A stretch of 64,000 nucleotides of DNA. It comes from Microbulbifer thermotolerans (GTDB taxonomy: Bacteria > Pseudomonadota > Gammaproteobacteria > Pseudomonadales > Cellvibrionaceae). The translations under genes and the position numbers were made by a program. Below the pieces are notes generated by a model. The model ran no database searches and was not told the origin of the DNA. It saw only the letters and a program-made list of their open reading frames with translations. The stretch is taken from positions 149,199-213,198 of the forward strand of contig NZ_FOKT01000004.1 in the NCBI RefSeq assembly GCF_900112305.1. The letters are read 5' to 3'. Shown one piece after another: positions 28,399-38,574 of this stretch (positions are counted from its first letter, which is position 1; each line of letters begins with the position of its first letter).

Positions 28399-29882
28399 GC
28401 ACCGAAGTAGAAAATGTCGCAGAAAGTGCAACGGAAGAGCAGTCGGCCAGCCTGCTGGAGCAGGCTATTGCTGCGACTAAACAGACCGAGCCGGAAGAAG
28501 CACAGGACCTGATCGCCAATCTTACCGAGCAGGTTCTGAAAGGTACGGTTACTTGGGATCGCAATCTGACTCAGACGATCAAAAAGGCGGTGCAAGCGAT
28601 CGACCAAGCAATGTCAAAGCAGCTTGCGGCGATACTGCACGATGAGAAATTTCAAAAGCTCGAGGGCTCCTGGCGCGGTCTGCACCATTTGGTGATGAAC
28701 AGCGAGACGGGTGCGACCTTGAAGATTCGCATGCTCAACTTGACCAAGCGCGAATTGTTCCGGGACCTCGATAAAGCCGTTGAGTTCGACCAGAGCCAGA
28801 CTTTCAAAAAGATCTACGAAGAAGAGTTTGGTACAGCTGGTGGTGAACCGTATGGCTGTATGATTGGCGATTTCGAGTTCACCAGCCATCCCGAGGACAT
28901 AGAGCTGTTGAGCAAGATGTCCAACGTGGCCGCTGCTGGATTCTGTCCCTTTATCTCCGCCGCAGGTGCGGGCATGTTTGGCTTCAAAGACTTTACCGAA
29001 CTGTCCAAACCCCGCGATCTGGGCGCGATATTCGAATCTGGTGAATACATCAAGTGGCGCAGCTTCCGCGATAGCGAGGATTCCCGCTTTGTGACTCTGG
29101 TAATGCCTCGCACGCTGGCGCGCACTCCGTATGGCGCCAATACCAAGCCGATAGAGTCGTTCGACTTTGAAGAATTCGAAGTGGATGAGTCCGGCATTTC
29201 GCGCCCGGCCGAGCACGACCAGTATTGTTGGATGAACGCCGCTTATGTAATGGGGACTACCCTGACGAAAGCGTTTGCGGAGAATTCCTGGTGTACCGCG
29301 ATTCGTGGTGCTGAAGGTGGTGGCAAGGTAGAGGGACTGCCGACTCATATCTTTAAGAGCGACGATGGGGATATGGATCAGAAGTGCCCGACTGAGATCG
29401 GTATCACCGACCGCCGCGAAGCAGAGCTGAGCGCTCAAGGTTTCCTGCCTCTGTGCCACTATAAGAATACCGACTACTCAGTATTCTTTGGCTCTCAGAG
29501 CACCCAGAAACCGAAGACTTACGATGACCCGGATGCGACCGCAAACGCTGCTATTTCAGCGCGCTTGCCCTATCTGATGGCCACTTCGCGCATTGCACAT
29601 TACTTGAAGGTAATGGCACGCGACAAAGTCGGCTCCTTTATGGAGGCGAGCGACTGTGAGCGCTGGTTGAATAAGTGGATTTCCCAGTATACCAACTCTA
29701 ATCCCGATGCGAGCGCGGAGATGAAAGCCAAGTATCCTTTGGCAGAAGCGCGTGTCGAGGTGAAGGAGATCCCCGGCCAGCCCGGTTGCTACAGTGCGGT
29801 GGCCTATCTGAAGCCATGGCTGCAAATGGAAGAGCTGACGACTTCCATGCGCATGGTTGCCAATATCCCCTCCGCGGGATAA
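28395..29882 (+). CDS. tssC: T6SS sheath large subunit TssC (VipB)
   Basis: TssC is the large sheath protein. The 495-residue product has all canonical landmarks: [44 protein letters not shown], and a complete C-terminal region with [14 protein letters not shown] and the last handshake strands. The start overlaps the tssB stop. A GC-rich hairpin just after the stop may reduce read-through into tssC2 and tune the sheath ratio. Confidence 0.97.
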   Translation: MSTEVENVAESATEEQSASLLEQAIAATKQTEPEEAQDLIANLTEQVLKGTVTWDRNLTQTIKKAVQAIDQAMSKQLAAILHDEKFQKLEGSWRGLHHLVMNSETGATLKIRMLNLTKRELFRDLDKAVEFDQSQTFKKIYEEEFGTAGGEPYGCMIGDFEFTSHPEDIELLSKMSNVAAAGFCPFISAAGAGMFGFKDFTELSKPRDLGAIFESGEYIKWRSFRDSEDSRFVTLVMPRTLARTPYGANTKPIESFDFEEFEVDESGISRPAEHDQYCWMNAAYVMGTTLTKAFAENSWCTAIRGAEGGGKVEGLPTHIFKSDDGDMDQKCPTEIGITDRREAELSAQGFLPLCHYKNTDYSVFFGSQSTQKPKTYDDPDATANAAISARLPYLMATSRIAHYLKVMARDKVGSFMEASDCERWLNKWISQYTNSNPDASAEMKAKYPLAEARVEVKEIPGQPGCYSAVAYLKPWLQMEELTTSMRMVANIPSAG

Positions 29883-29888
29883 ACCAGG

Positions 29889-29909
29889 GGCCCGCCAGTC
29901 TGGCGGGCC
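29889..29909 (+). terminator. hairpin between tssC and tssC2
   Basis: A perfect 9-bp stem (GGCCCGCCA / TGGCGGGCC) with a 3-base loop begins seven bases after the tssC stop. No T run follows, so it is more likely an mRNA-stabilising or attenuating structure than a full terminator. It would separate abundant sheath transcripts from the lower-copy baseplate genes downstream. Confidence 0.5.
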
Positions 29910-30021
29910 GCTTCATTCTTGGCCTCCGGCGCTCAATTGCGCCTAACAAGCTGCACAGCGTGACCTATTCCCAGGGGTACGCGATATGTCCTTTCTTATT
30001 GATTTATAGGAGTTCGTTTCC

Positions 30022-31533
30022 GTGCCCGCTGAACTGCCTGCACAAAATCCCGGTGATGATGGCCCACTGCTATCTCCACAGCTTATGGGTTCTGGGTGCA
30101 GTTCTTTGCGCAAGTTTCTCAATGAGCCTGATGATCTTTTTGCCTTCGAATATTGGCTCACGGAGATCTGCCCCTGCGTGCACCGAGAGAAATTCACTGT
30201 ACGTCAGTGGCTTAACCGCCTAGTAGCGGAATTGGACGAAGTAATTTGCGAGCAGATTAACGCTATATTGCACCACCCCAGATTTCAGCGCCTGGAAGCA
30301 AGCTGGCGGGGGTTGTCGATGTTGGTGCACAGTGCGCCGCATTCGGACAATATTAAAATCAGACTGTTGGATGTCAGTTGGCGGGATCTGAGCAAAGATA
30401 TGGAAAGAGCGCCAGACTTCGATCAGTCTGGTCTTTTCCATCTTGTGTATAACGAGGAATTCGGTACGCCTGGTGGCGAGCCCTTCGGGTTACTGCTCGG
30501 AGACTACTATATTTCCCACAGGCCTTTTGAAGGTCATCCCTACGATGATGTATTCACCTTGCAAGGCATAGCCCACACGGCTGCGGCTGCCTTCGCTCCT
30601 TTTGTCTGCGGCGTGACACCGCAGTTATTTGGTGCGGATCATTTCGATGATCTGGCGAGGCCGATCGATTTCGCGGAAGTGTTCCGACAAAAGCAGTACA
30701 TCCGTTGGAATGGGTTGCGGGATTTGGAAGACAGCCGTTTCTTGGCCGCGACTTTGCCCCAGATATTGATGCGCGAACCTTACAACACTGAATTTTCCAA
30801 CTACCGCGGGCTGCGTTTTGCAGAGCAGGTCTCTGATGCCCACAACAGAAACTATCTGTGGGGAAATGCATGCTTTGCCTTGGGGGCGGTATTGATCCGG
30901 GAATTCAGTGAGGTCGGTTGGTTCTCTCATATCCGCGGTGTGGCCAGAGATAGCTACGGTGGCGGGTTGGTTACCCAATTGCCTGCTTTGCAATACAGGC
31001 CAGATAGCAAAGCCGGCATGGTGAAAATGACAACCTCTATATTGGTAACCGATTTCGCTGAGCGGGATCTTAGCGAGCTGGGGTTTACCTGCCTCTGCCA
31101 TTGTTATGATACCCCCTACAGCGCGTTCAACAGCGTGCCGTCATTGCAGCGTCCAAAGCAATACACCACCAAGGCCGCAACGGCGAATGCTCGCATTAGC
31201 TCCATGTTACAGCAGATTCTTTGCGCATCCCGTTTCGCTCACTACATAAAAGTTATGATTCGGGACAAAGTAGGGGCGTATATGAATGCGGCCGACTGCG
31301 AGCGCCAGCTGCAGAAGTGGTTGGATCGATATACCACCGGGCGCGATGACCTGTCCTGGGAAATGTTGGCTCGGTATCCTCTGCGCGAAGCCCGGGTGCG
31401 CGTAATGGATGAGCCTGGCAAGGTGGGTAGCTACCAGAGTGTCATTCACCTGAAAAGCCACTACACAGTGGATCATTTGGTGTCAGAATTGAAGCTGACT
31501 ACAGCGCTGGCACAGATAGGGACATTGCAATAA
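30022..31533 (+). CDS. second TssC-family sheath protein
   Basis: The 503-residue protein is a full-length but clearly diverged TssC paralogue. It keeps LEASWRGLSMLVH, EEFGTPGGEPFGLLLGDYYI and the C-terminal HYIKVMIRDKVGAY with CERQLQKWLDRYTTG. It differs from TssC throughout the middle and has no TssB partner next to it. Its position between tssC and tssE suggests a specialised part of the sheath or baseplate, for example an end ring; this is inferred. The start is GTG at 30022 with TAGGAG eight bases upstream. Confidence 0.9.
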   Translation: MPAELPAQNPGDDGPLLSPQLMGSGCSSLRKFLNEPDDLFAFEYWLTEICPCVHREKFTVRQWLNRLVAELDEVICEQINAILHHPRFQRLEASWRGLSMLVHSAPHSDNIKIRLLDVSWRDLSKDMERAPDFDQSGLFHLVYNEEFGTPGGEPFGLLLGDYYISHRPFEGHPYDDVFTLQGIAHTAAAAFAPFVCGVTPQLFGADHFDDLARPIDFAEVFRQKQYIRWNGLRDLEDSRFLAATLPQILMREPYNTEFSNYRGLRFAEQVSDAHNRNYLWGNACFALGAVLIREFSEVGWFSHIRGVARDSYGGGLVTQLPALQYRPDSKAGMVKMTTSILVTDFAERDLSELGFTCLCHCYDTPYSAFNSVPSLQRPKQYTTKAATANARISSMLQQILCASRFAHYIKVMIRDKVGAYMNAADCERQLQKWLDRYTTGRDDLSWEMLARYPLREARVRVMDEPGKVGSYQSVIHLKSHYTVDHLVSELKLTTALAQIGTLQ

Positions 31534-31536
31534 AAA

Positions 31537-32010
31537 ATGGTCAGAGAAAAGCGCTTGCTAGCGCCGGTACTGGACCGGCTACTAGAGTCGTCTCGCAATA
31601 TGGATCTTCACCAGCCACATCAAATTCTGAAACAGCTACGTGAGGGTGTCCGGCGCGACCTCGAACATTTATTTAACACACGCTACTGTTGTGTCTCCCC
31701 ACCTGAGACACATGTGCACCTGCAGTCCTCCAATATGAATTACGGATTGCCAGATTTGTCCACGGTCAATCTGTCCTCACTGGAGAGCCGCAAACGTTTT
31801 TGCCGCGATATTGAGCGCACCATATTGGAATTTGAACCGCGTATCCGTTCCGTGAAAGTCACGACCCAAGACAAAATCGATGTGGAAGATCCAAGTATCC
31901 GCTTTCGCGTAGAAGCGGTATTGCATGTGAATCCCGCATCGGAAGTCATTGTATTTGACTCAGCCCTAAATCCGGTGACTCAGACGGTCGATGTGTCGGA
32001 GATACTGTGA
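31537..32010 (+). CDS. tssE: T6SS baseplate protein TssE (gp25-like)
   Basis: TssE is the lysozyme-like gp25 homologue that joins the baseplate to the sheath. The 157-residue protein has the conserved REGVRRDLEHLFNTR segment (about residues 36-50), NYGLPDL near 67-73, and the EPRIRSVKV core strand near 103-111. There is no catalytic lysozyme activity in this family. The ATG follows the tssC2 stop by three bases with no clear ribosome site, suggesting translational coupling. Its stop overlaps the tssF start (TGATG). Confidence 0.93.
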   Translation: MVREKRLLAPVLDRLLESSRNMDLHQPHQILKQLREGVRRDLEHLFNTRYCCVSPPETHVHLQSSNMNYGLPDLSTVNLSSLESRKRFCRDIERTILEFEPRIRSVKVTTQDKIDVEDPSIRFRVEAVLHVNPASEVIVFDSALNPVTQTVDVSEIL

Positions 32011-33839
32011 TGAGTGAAAAATTGATTGATTTGTACGAGCGTGAGTTGGCGTTTGTGCAACAAACCGCAGCGGAATTTGCACGCATGCACCCGGCTGCGG
32101 CCTCGCGCCTGCAACTAGATACAGATACGGTAGACGATCCATTGGTGGGCCGGCTGATGTCGGGCTTCGCCTATTTGAATGCGCGAGTGCAACAGAAGCT
32201 CAGCGATGACTTCCCAGAACTCACCGATGCAATGCTGGAGACGCTCTATCCGCATTACCTGAGACCAATACCATCTTGTGCGGTAGTACAGTTCGAGCCC
32301 GAGTCGGATCTGGATGCGATAGTGCGCGTAGACGCTAATACCTTGCTGGAAACGGAAAGTTTTCAGGGACAGACATGTAGATTTACCAGTCGTTATCCAG
32401 TGGATATATGTCCCTTTCAGGCCGTGAGTGCCAGCCTCATGCCCCGCCCTTTCATTGCGCCGGGATGTAACGAAATTCAGAGCGCTAACGCGGTATTGAA
32501 GCTTTCACTGAAAACCCAAAGCCCCGATCTGAATTTCTCCGAAATCAAGCCGGGCCATTTGCGATTTTTTCTGCGCGGCCAGCCGAGTCATGTCTACGCT
32601 CTTTACGACTTACTGTTAAGCAAATGTGTTAAGTTGGTCGTTGCCAATGGAGAAGCGGACCCGCACCCAACCTATCTTGAGCCGGATTCATTGCAACCCG
32701 TAGGGCTTGATCCCGACCAGGGGCTGCTTCCTTATCCGGATACAGCATTCATAGGCTATCGGTTGCTGACCGAATACTTCGCATTTCCGGAAAAGTTCCA
32801 TTTCATTGATATTAATGGCCTTGAGCATGCACTGAATGACAGCTACGGAGACTCTTTAAATCTATATTTCTATTTGTCGGAAAATCACGACGAACTGGAA
32901 AAGCAACTGACCCCAGGCATGTTTGTTCTAGGATGCACGCCTGTAGTCAACCTGTTTCCGCAGACCGCCGACCCAATTCCACTTACTCATGCGCAATACA
33001 ACTACCATGTGGTTCCCGACGCACGGCGTAGTGATGGACTGGAAATTTATTCCATCGACTCTGTGACGGCGACCGATGGCAGTGGAAAAAGCACAAGCTA
33101 TCGTCCTTTTTACGGTATTCAGCACAGCCAACACCACGCTCGACAGACCGCTTTTTGGTTTAGCCGGCGACGGGAGGTTATTGAAGGGGAGCACCGAAAC
33201 GAACAGGCGTCGGAAGTGGATATCTGTTTGGTCGACCTTGAATTTAACCCCCATAAAATCAGCGATCAAACTCTCGATATACAGCTGACCTGTTGTAACA
33301 GGAACCTACCCAAAAAACTGCCCAGTGGAAACGCGCAGCCCTATCTAGAGATAGTAGATGGCGACGCTCCGGCGCGCCGAATAAGTTGTGTTGTCTCACC
33401 CACGGCAACTCTACGCCCGCCCAGACGTGAGCGTGGCTACTGGCGTTTAATTTCACACCTCAACCTGAATCACCTATCGCTGTCAGCGAATGGCGGTTGC
33501 GAAGCGCTCAAGGAGATTTTCCGTCTCTACGACTTCCGTGATTCCGCTAGCACACGCAACTTAATCGAGTCTCTGCAAAAAGTGAGCACGCGACCGATTA
33601 CCGCGCCCATACAGATAGACCACAGTGTAGTCTTGTGCCGAGGTACGGAAGTCAAGATCGAACTTGACCCGATGATGCTGACCGGTACCAGCCCGCTTCT
33701 GTTCGCCAGTGTGATCGAACGCTTTCTGGGTTTGTACTGTTCACTAAATTCCTTTACACGACTGATTGCCACTATCAGTGGTAGAGACGGAGAACTTAAA
33801 CGATGGCCGCCTCGAGCCGGAGACAAAGCCTTACTGTAA
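32010..33839 (+). CDS. tssF: T6SS baseplate protein TssF
   Basis: TssF is a large wedge subunit of the baseplate, related to phage gp6. The 609-residue product starts with the family pattern LIDLYERELAFVQQTAAEFA and contains LMSGFAYLNARVQQKLSDDF, LETLYPHYLRPIPS and a C-terminal FLGLYCSLNSFTRL. It begins by overlapping the tssE stop (TGATG) and overlaps the next gene by 37 bases, so tssE, tssF and tssG are tightly coupled. An in-frame GTG at 32007 would add one residue. Confidence 0.95.
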   Translation: MSEKLIDLYERELAFVQQTAAEFARMHPAAASRLQLDTDTVDDPLVGRLMSGFAYLNARVQQKLSDDFPELTDAMLETLYPHYLRPIPSCAVVQFEPESDLDAIVRVDANTLLETESFQGQTCRFTSRYPVDICPFQAVSASLMPRPFIAPGCNEIQSANAVLKLSLKTQSPDLNFSEIKPGHLRFFLRGQPSHVYALYDLLLSKCVKLVVANGEADPHPTYLEPDSLQPVGLDPDQGLLPYPDTAFIGYRLLTEYFAFPEKFHFIDINGLEHALNDSYGDSLNLYFYLSENHDELEKQLTPGMFVLGCTPVVNLFPQTADPIPLTHAQYNYHVVPDARRSDGLEIYSIDSVTATDGSGKSTSYRPFYGIQHSQHHARQTAFWFSRRREVIEGEHRNEQASEVDICLVDLEFNPHKISDQTLDIQLTCCNRNLPKKLPSGNAQPYLEIVDGDAPARRISCVVSPTATLRPPRRERGYWRLISHLNLNHLSLSANGGCEALKEIFRLYDFRDSASTRNLIESLQKVSTRPITAPIQIDHSVVLCRGTEVKIELDPMMLTGTSPLLFASVIERFLGLYCSLNSFTRLIATISGRDGELKRWPPRAGDKALL

Positions 33840-34918
33840 TCGAGCGCCTGGTTAGTGAGCCTTACCGCTTTGATTTTTTTCAGGCGGTACGTTTACTCGA
33901 ACGCGCGACAGCAATGGCTGGTGACGACTGCGCCAGAGAGATAGTCGCCGGATCTGCGCCACCGTCGCGGGAGTTGATACGCTTCCGCGCCCATTCAGGT
34001 CTTTCGTTCAATGGTGCCGACATACTGTCTCTAGAGCAGCGAAAAGTACCGGAGGACGGGCTGACCCAGTGGAACATGGATGTGGGCTTCACTGGTCTAG
34101 CTGGTAGTCAGGGGGTAATGCCCTATTACCTCACGGAATTGGTGCTGAAAGAGCTGAGGGAAAAGAACACCGCGTTGCGGGATTTTCTCGATATTTTCAA
34201 TCACCGTCATATTTCGCTTTTTTACCAGGCGTGGCATAAGTACCAGCTTCCTGTGAACTATGAACGGCACCACCTACGCAAGGCCCGGGAGCCGGATCTC
34301 TTCAGTCACGCACTCGCTTCTTTGGCCGGAATGGGAACTGGCGAAATGCGCTATCGCATGCCGCTGCCAGATGAAGCGTTGTACGGTATGGCAGGTCACC
34401 TGAGTAGACAGCAGTGTTCTGCTGCGGCTTTGGTGGGCATGATTCGCCATTACTTTGGATTGAAAGTCAGTATCGAACAATTTCTCGGGCAGTGGGACGA
34501 GCTACCGGGGGATGTGCTCTGTCGTTTTCCTGGTCCAGAAAACCCACAAGGAATTAATAATTGTTTGGGAGTCAATGCGATACTGGGTACATGTTGCTTT
34601 CAGGCACAAAATAAGTTTCGTGTCGTGGTTGAACCGATGGCTTATGACCAGTTTATGACGTTGTCCCCGGGCTCGGAAAAACTGGAGTCACTCAAGTCAT
34701 TTATCCAGTTTGCTGTAGGTGTGGAGATGGACTTTGAAATCTCTGTAACTTTATTTATGCGCCAAGTAGGACCGGTACAACTGGCAAATGATTCCCAATA
34801 CCAGCCGCTGCTGGGTTGGAACACCCATATGGCCAATGAAGACTTGGACGACCGTCGCGTGGAGATCACGTTGAGCGCTGATCGAGTGTCTCCAGACGAA
34901 GCCTTACCCATGGCCTGA
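33803..34918 (+). CDS. tssG: T6SS baseplate protein TssG
   Basis: TssG is the second wedge subunit and forms a complex with two TssF copies. The 371-residue protein has the typical N-terminus SEPYRFDFFQAVRLLERA, FTGLAGSQGVMPYYLTELV near residue 93, FLDIFNHRHISLFYQAW and a C-terminal LGWNTHM. The 37-base overlap with tssF is common in these operons. clpV follows 34 bases downstream with its own strong ribosome site. Confidence 0.95.
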   Translation: MAASSRRQSLTVIERLVSEPYRFDFFQAVRLLERATAMAGDDCAREIVAGSAPPSRELIRFRAHSGLSFNGADILSLEQRKVPEDGLTQWNMDVGFTGLAGSQGVMPYYLTELVLKELREKNTALRDFLDIFNHRHISLFYQAWHKYQLPVNYERHHLRKAREPDLFSHALASLAGMGTGEMRYRMPLPDEALYGMAGHLSRQQCSAAALVGMIRHYFGLKVSIEQFLGQWDELPGDVLCRFPGPENPQGINNCLGVNAILGTCCFQAQNKFRVVVEPMAYDQFMTLSPGSEKLESLKSFIQFAVGVEMDFEISVTLFMRQVGPVQLANDSQYQPLLGWNTHMANEDLDDRRVEITLSADRVSPDEALPMA

Positions 34919-34952
34919 TGTCAAATCCAAAACCGATAAAAGGAGCTTTGTC

Positions 34953-37613
34953 ATGATTAATATTGATTTGAAGCGGCTGGTAGACACTATGACGCCTCAT
35001 ATGCGCGACTCGCTTGAGGGTGCGGCAGGCCTGTGTCTAGCGCAGAGCCAATATAATGTTGAGCTGGAACACTGGTTATTGAAGCTGCTGGATCAATCGG
35101 ATACAGATCTCTACCACCTGCTTGAGAAGCATGACTGTAACCCCTCGCATCTGGCCAAGCAGCTCGCGACGGCAATTGCTGGCTTCAAGTCCGGCAGTAG
35201 TCGGCCGGCTGCGTTATCACCGACGGTCGTTGAAGCTGCGAAGAACGCATGGATGCTGGCATCCATTGACTGTGGCCACCGTGCTATCAGCTCAGGACAC
35301 TTACTGGCTGCGCTGCTTTTGGACGAGACTTCTCGTCGACAGTTACTGGAATCCTGTCCGGAATTGAAAAACATTGCCCCGGAGTCGATTCGCGAGACTG
35401 CCCGTGCCATGTTCGGACAAAGTGGAGAGTCCCATCATTTAAGTGGTATCTCCAGCAGCGAAGAGGGCGCTGCCGCGGTTGCCGCGGCGGCGAGCAAGGC
35501 CCCGGCACTCGATAAATACACCATCAACCTTACCGAGCGGGCTGAAAAAGGCGAGATTGACCCAGTGCTGGGAAGGGATGAAGAAATACGCCAGTGTATC
35601 GATATACTCACACGCCGTCGTCAGAACAACCCAATACTGACAGGGGAAGCCGGTGTGGGTAAAACCGCGGTTGTGGAAGGTTTCGCACTGCGTATCGCCA
35701 GTGGAGATGTGCCCGACCCCCTGAAAGGGGTTGCTGTACGGACCCTGGATTTGGGCCTGTTACAAGCTGGTGCAAGTGTTAAAGGTGAGTTTGAAAACCG
35801 TCTGAAATCAGTAATAGAAGAAGTTCGCGCCTCAGCTACCCCGATTATTTTATTTATTGATGAGGCGCATACCATGATCGGCGCAGGAGGGAAGGAAGGG
35901 CAGGGAGATGCTGCCAACCTGCTCAAACCGGCGTTGGCGCGCGGTGAATTGCGTACTATTGCGGCCACTACCTGGGCTGAGTATAAAAAATATTTTGAAC
36001 GCGATCCCGCGCTGACCCGCCGCTTCCAGGTGGTAAAAGTTGAAGAGCCCTCAGAAGATAAAGCTATCGACATGATGCGTGGGATAGCGACTACACTGGA
36101 AGCGCATCACAAAGTGCGCATTTTAGATGAAGCAATCGTTGCCTCGGTAAAACTTTCTCACCGATATATCCCTGGCCGCCAACTTCCAGACAAATCCGTC
36201 AGCCTATTGGACACAGCCTGTGCGCGGGTAGCCCTGGGGCAATCGGCGACGCCCGGTGCTATTGAGGACACCAAACGTACTATCGCACGTGCGGAGCACA
36301 CGATAGAAAAATTGAAACGTGAGAATGCCGCTACCGGTGCCCATCAAGAACAGCTGGACAGTTTGGCGCAGGAACGCGCTGAGGCCGAAGAGCGCCTGAC
36401 AGCACTGGAAAGCCAGCTTGCGCAGGAAGCGGAACTGATTCAGCAAATTAAAGCGTTGCGCGATGAAATTGATCTGTGTTTTCAGAACCAAACTGAAGAA
36501 GAGCCGGCAGACGAAGCAAAACTGGCTGATTTGAAAGAACAATTGCAATCACTGCATTCCCAGCTGCGTGAGATACAAGGTGAAACACCACTGATGCAGC
36601 CAGCTGTAGATGAGCAGGCCATTGCTGAAGTCGTGGCGAACTGGACCGGCATCCCTGTAGGGAAAATGGTCAGTGATGAAATAGCCACCATACAGACGCT
36701 GGCGGAGCGGCTGAACAAGCGAGTGATAGGGCAGCCACACGCCATTGAGGCGGTCGCTCAGGCAATCCGAACTTCCAGAGCAGGACTTACTGACCCACGC
36801 AAGCCTGTTGGGGTTTTCCTCTTTTGTGGCACCAGTGGTGTGGGTAAGACGGAGACTGCCCTGGCATTGGCGGATGAACTGTTTGGTGGTGAGCAGAGCA
36901 TCACCACCATCAATATGGCCGAGTTCAAAGAGGAGCATAAAGTCTCTATGCTGCTCGGTTCCCCTCCCGGCTATGTTGGCTACGGCGAGGGCGGTGTGCT
37001 CACCGAAGCGGCGCGCCGCAAGCCCTATTCGGTAATACTGCTCGATGAGATGGAAAAGGCCCATCCAGGTGTTCAGGACATTTTCTACAATCTGTTTGAT
37101 AAGGGCACCATCAAAGACGGTGAAGGTCGTGATATCGACTTCAAAAACACCGTTATCATTATGACGTCCAATGCCGGAGAAGATGCCATTCGGGCGATTT
37201 TCAGCCAGGTGGAGGAAAAACCGGAACCGGATGTCCTGCTGGATAATATCCGCCCCTACCTGCTACAAAAATTCAAACCGGCCTTCCTTGGTCGTGCGAA
37301 TGTAATTGCCTACTACCCACTGGATGATGAAAACCTCATAGAGATCTGCAAGATCAATATGCGTCGTATTGAAAAGCGTGTGAAGGAGCACTATGGTGCC
37401 GAATTCAGCTACGACGAAGATGTATTGGTCAATATTGTCGCACGCTGCCAGGAGTCGGACACTGGTGCACGTAATATTGAGGTAATCCTAAACCGGACCT
37501 TGTTGCCATCATTGGCTAGTGAATGCCTGGACAAAATGGCGAAGGGCGAGGAGATCACCACTATTCATGTGGGAGCCACGGAGGAAGGCGATTTCAGCTA
37601 CCAGATCAACTGA
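34953..37613 (+). CDS. clpV: T6SS AAA+ ATPase ClpV (TssH)
   Basis: ClpV is a double-ring AAA+ unfoldase that extracts TssC from contracted sheaths and recycles it. The 886-residue protein has the N-terminal TssC-binding Clp_N domain (about residues 10-150), D1 with Walker A GEAGVGKTAV near 231, a coiled middle domain (about 410-530), and D2 with Walker A GTSGVGKTETA near 625 and the DEMEKAHP Walker B. Pore loops and arginine fingers appear in place. AAAAGGAG precedes the ATG. A perfect 10-bp hairpin follows the stop and ends the T6SS block. Confidence 0.96.
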   Translation: MINIDLKRLVDTMTPHMRDSLEGAAGLCLAQSQYNVELEHWLLKLLDQSDTDLYHLLEKHDCNPSHLAKQLATAIAGFKSGSSRPAALSPTVVEAAKNAWMLASIDCGHRAISSGHLLAALLLDETSRRQLLESCPELKNIAPESIRETARAMFGQSGESHHLSGISSSEEGAAAVAAAASKAPALDKYTINLTERAEKGEIDPVLGRDEEIRQCIDILTRRRQNNPILTGEAGVGKTAVVEGFALRIASGDVPDPLKGVAVRTLDLGLLQAGASVKGEFENRLKSVIEEVRASATPIILFIDEAHTMIGAGGKEGQGDAANLLKPALARGELRTIAATTWAEYKKYFERDPALTRRFQVVKVEEPSEDKAIDMMRGIATTLEAHHKVRILDEAIVASVKLSHRYIPGRQLPDKSVSLLDTACARVALGQSATPGAIEDTKRTIARAEHTIEKLKRENAATGAHQEQLDSLAQERAEAEERLTALESQLAQEAELIQQIKALRDEIDLCFQNQTEEEPADEAKLADLKEQLQSLHSQLREIQGETPLMQPAVDEQAIAEVVANWTGIPVGKMVSDEIATIQTLAERLNKRVIGQPHAIEAVAQAIRTSRAGLTDPRKPVGVFLFCGTSGVGKTETALALADELFGGEQSITTINMAEFKEEHKVSMLLGSPPGYVGYGEGGVLTEAARRKPYSVILLDEMEKAHPGVQDIFYNLFDKGTIKDGEGRDIDFKNTVIIMTSNAGEDAIRAIFSQVEEKPEPDVLLDNIRPYLLQKFKPAFLGRANVIAYYPLDDENLIEICKINMRRIEKRVKEHYGAEFSYDEDVLVNIVARCQESDTGARNIEVILNRTLLPSLASECLDKMAKGEEITTIHVGATEEGDFSYQIN

Positions 37614-37618
37614 TAGAT

Positions 37619-37646
37619 GGAGGCCCGGTAATATTGCCGGGCCTCC
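37619..37646. terminator. hairpin terminator between converging genes
   Basis: A perfect 10-bp stem (GGAGGCCCGG / CCGGGCCTCC) with an 8-base loop lies six bases after the clpV stop and 17 bases beyond the stop of the minus-strand membrane gene. It lacks a long T run but is well placed to end both units. Confidence 0.7.
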
Positions 37647-37662
37647 CGTTTGCCTGCAGCTG

Positions 37663-38379
37663 TTAATACAGGATCGCGTAAGCCAATATACTGCCGAACG
37701 CAGTTATCAAATAGAAGTAACCGCCCACAAACGACACTGCCCCTCCGCTGCCGGGTTCTAATACATCCATTGCCCGGCGCACAGTAACTGCCAGAATGCA
37801 GAATCCCGCCAACATGGACCACCAATAGTAGCCGGTAAAGAACGGAAGAATGTTCACGGCGAGCACCATAATAAGAATCGACAGGTAGATACCGTTAGTG
37901 CTCTTGCGGGTAGTGGCAAACAGAAAAAATACGAGGTAGGCCGCATATGGCCAGAGGTTTAACCAGGAGTAGGGGGACTTTGACTCTCCCGCAGTTGTAA
38001 GGGCCGAGTCCATATTGGAATCACCCAGAAAACCCTGGTGAAAAAATATGAAATACCCCACAACGGCCAACAGGTAGCTGCCTGGTGACAGTGTGAGAAA
38101 TTCGGGTGGACTGCCTAGCCAGCCTTTTCGGTAGAAAAAGGTTTGCGCCAGGAAAGAAGTTAGAATGATCGGCAGAGTGCAAACCAGGTTTAGCCAGAAG
38201 TTTTCCGTATAGAGCAGCGCCAGGAAAGGTGTCAATACGACAAGATCGCTCAAACGATCACTACGGAGATCCGAATTTTCAGTAATTTTCCTCTTTTTCT
38301 TGGCGATATAGCAATCAATGATTGCCAGAACTGAGGCAAATACACTTAGAATTGCAGTTGTGGGTAGAATTTCAGGCAT
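37663..38379 (-). CDS. polytopic membrane protein of unknown function
   Basis: I do not recognise this 238-residue protein. It has about six or seven hydrophobic helices, including segments near residues 5-25, 45-60, 65-85, 100-115, 140-155, 165-182 and 185-205, and no obvious catalytic motif or signal peptide. A polar loop (residues about 115-138) precedes a tryptophan/proline-containing helix. No clear ribosome site precedes the ATG at 38379. It converges on clpV and lies at the end of the AT-rich effector island. A role in immunity against the membrane-acting effector is possible only by location. Confidence 0.7.
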   Translation of the reverse strand: MPEILPTTAILSVFASVLAIIDCYIAKKKRKITENSDLRSDRLSDLVVLTPFLALLYTENFWLNLVCTLPIILTSFLAQTFFYRKGWLGSPPEFLTLSPGSYLLAVVGYFIFFHQGFLGDSNMDSALTTAGESKSPYSWLNLWPYAAYLVFFLFATTRKSTNGIYLSILIMVLAVNILPFFTGYYWWSMLAGFCILAVTVRRAMDVLEPGSGGAVSFVGGYFYLITAFGSILAYAILY

Positions 38380-38439
38380 GTTTATACTGTATTAAATATC
38401 TGGGAACAGCCTTTCAGCTAGGGAGCATATGTCGGTCAA

Positions 38440-38574
38440 TCATACGGTGCCCGCATTACCAGATTCGATACTACCCGGTGGAATCTCAAAAAGCATCCTG
38501 ATAAATGCAGCAGCTATGCCGGTGTTGTCGGCCACTCTAAGTCCGATAAATTGTGCCAGACGTGTTATGAATTT
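38440..38574 (-). pseudogene. 3-prime remnant of a second lipase effector gene
   Basis: Translated on the minus strand, this stretch gives RLAQFIGLRVADNTG and AAAFIRMLFE, which matches residues about 340-368 of the intact lipase at 40765-41925 (RLAQLVGIEVAKDAN and VAFIRMIFI). DNA similarity continues beyond that (TCTGGTAATGCG in both) but small deletions shift the frame. The rest of the gene is missing. The 195 bases upstream (38575-38769) show no lipase similarity. Together with the immunity-type pseudogene just upstream on the same strand it marks a collapsed copy of the effector pair. Confidence 0.75.
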
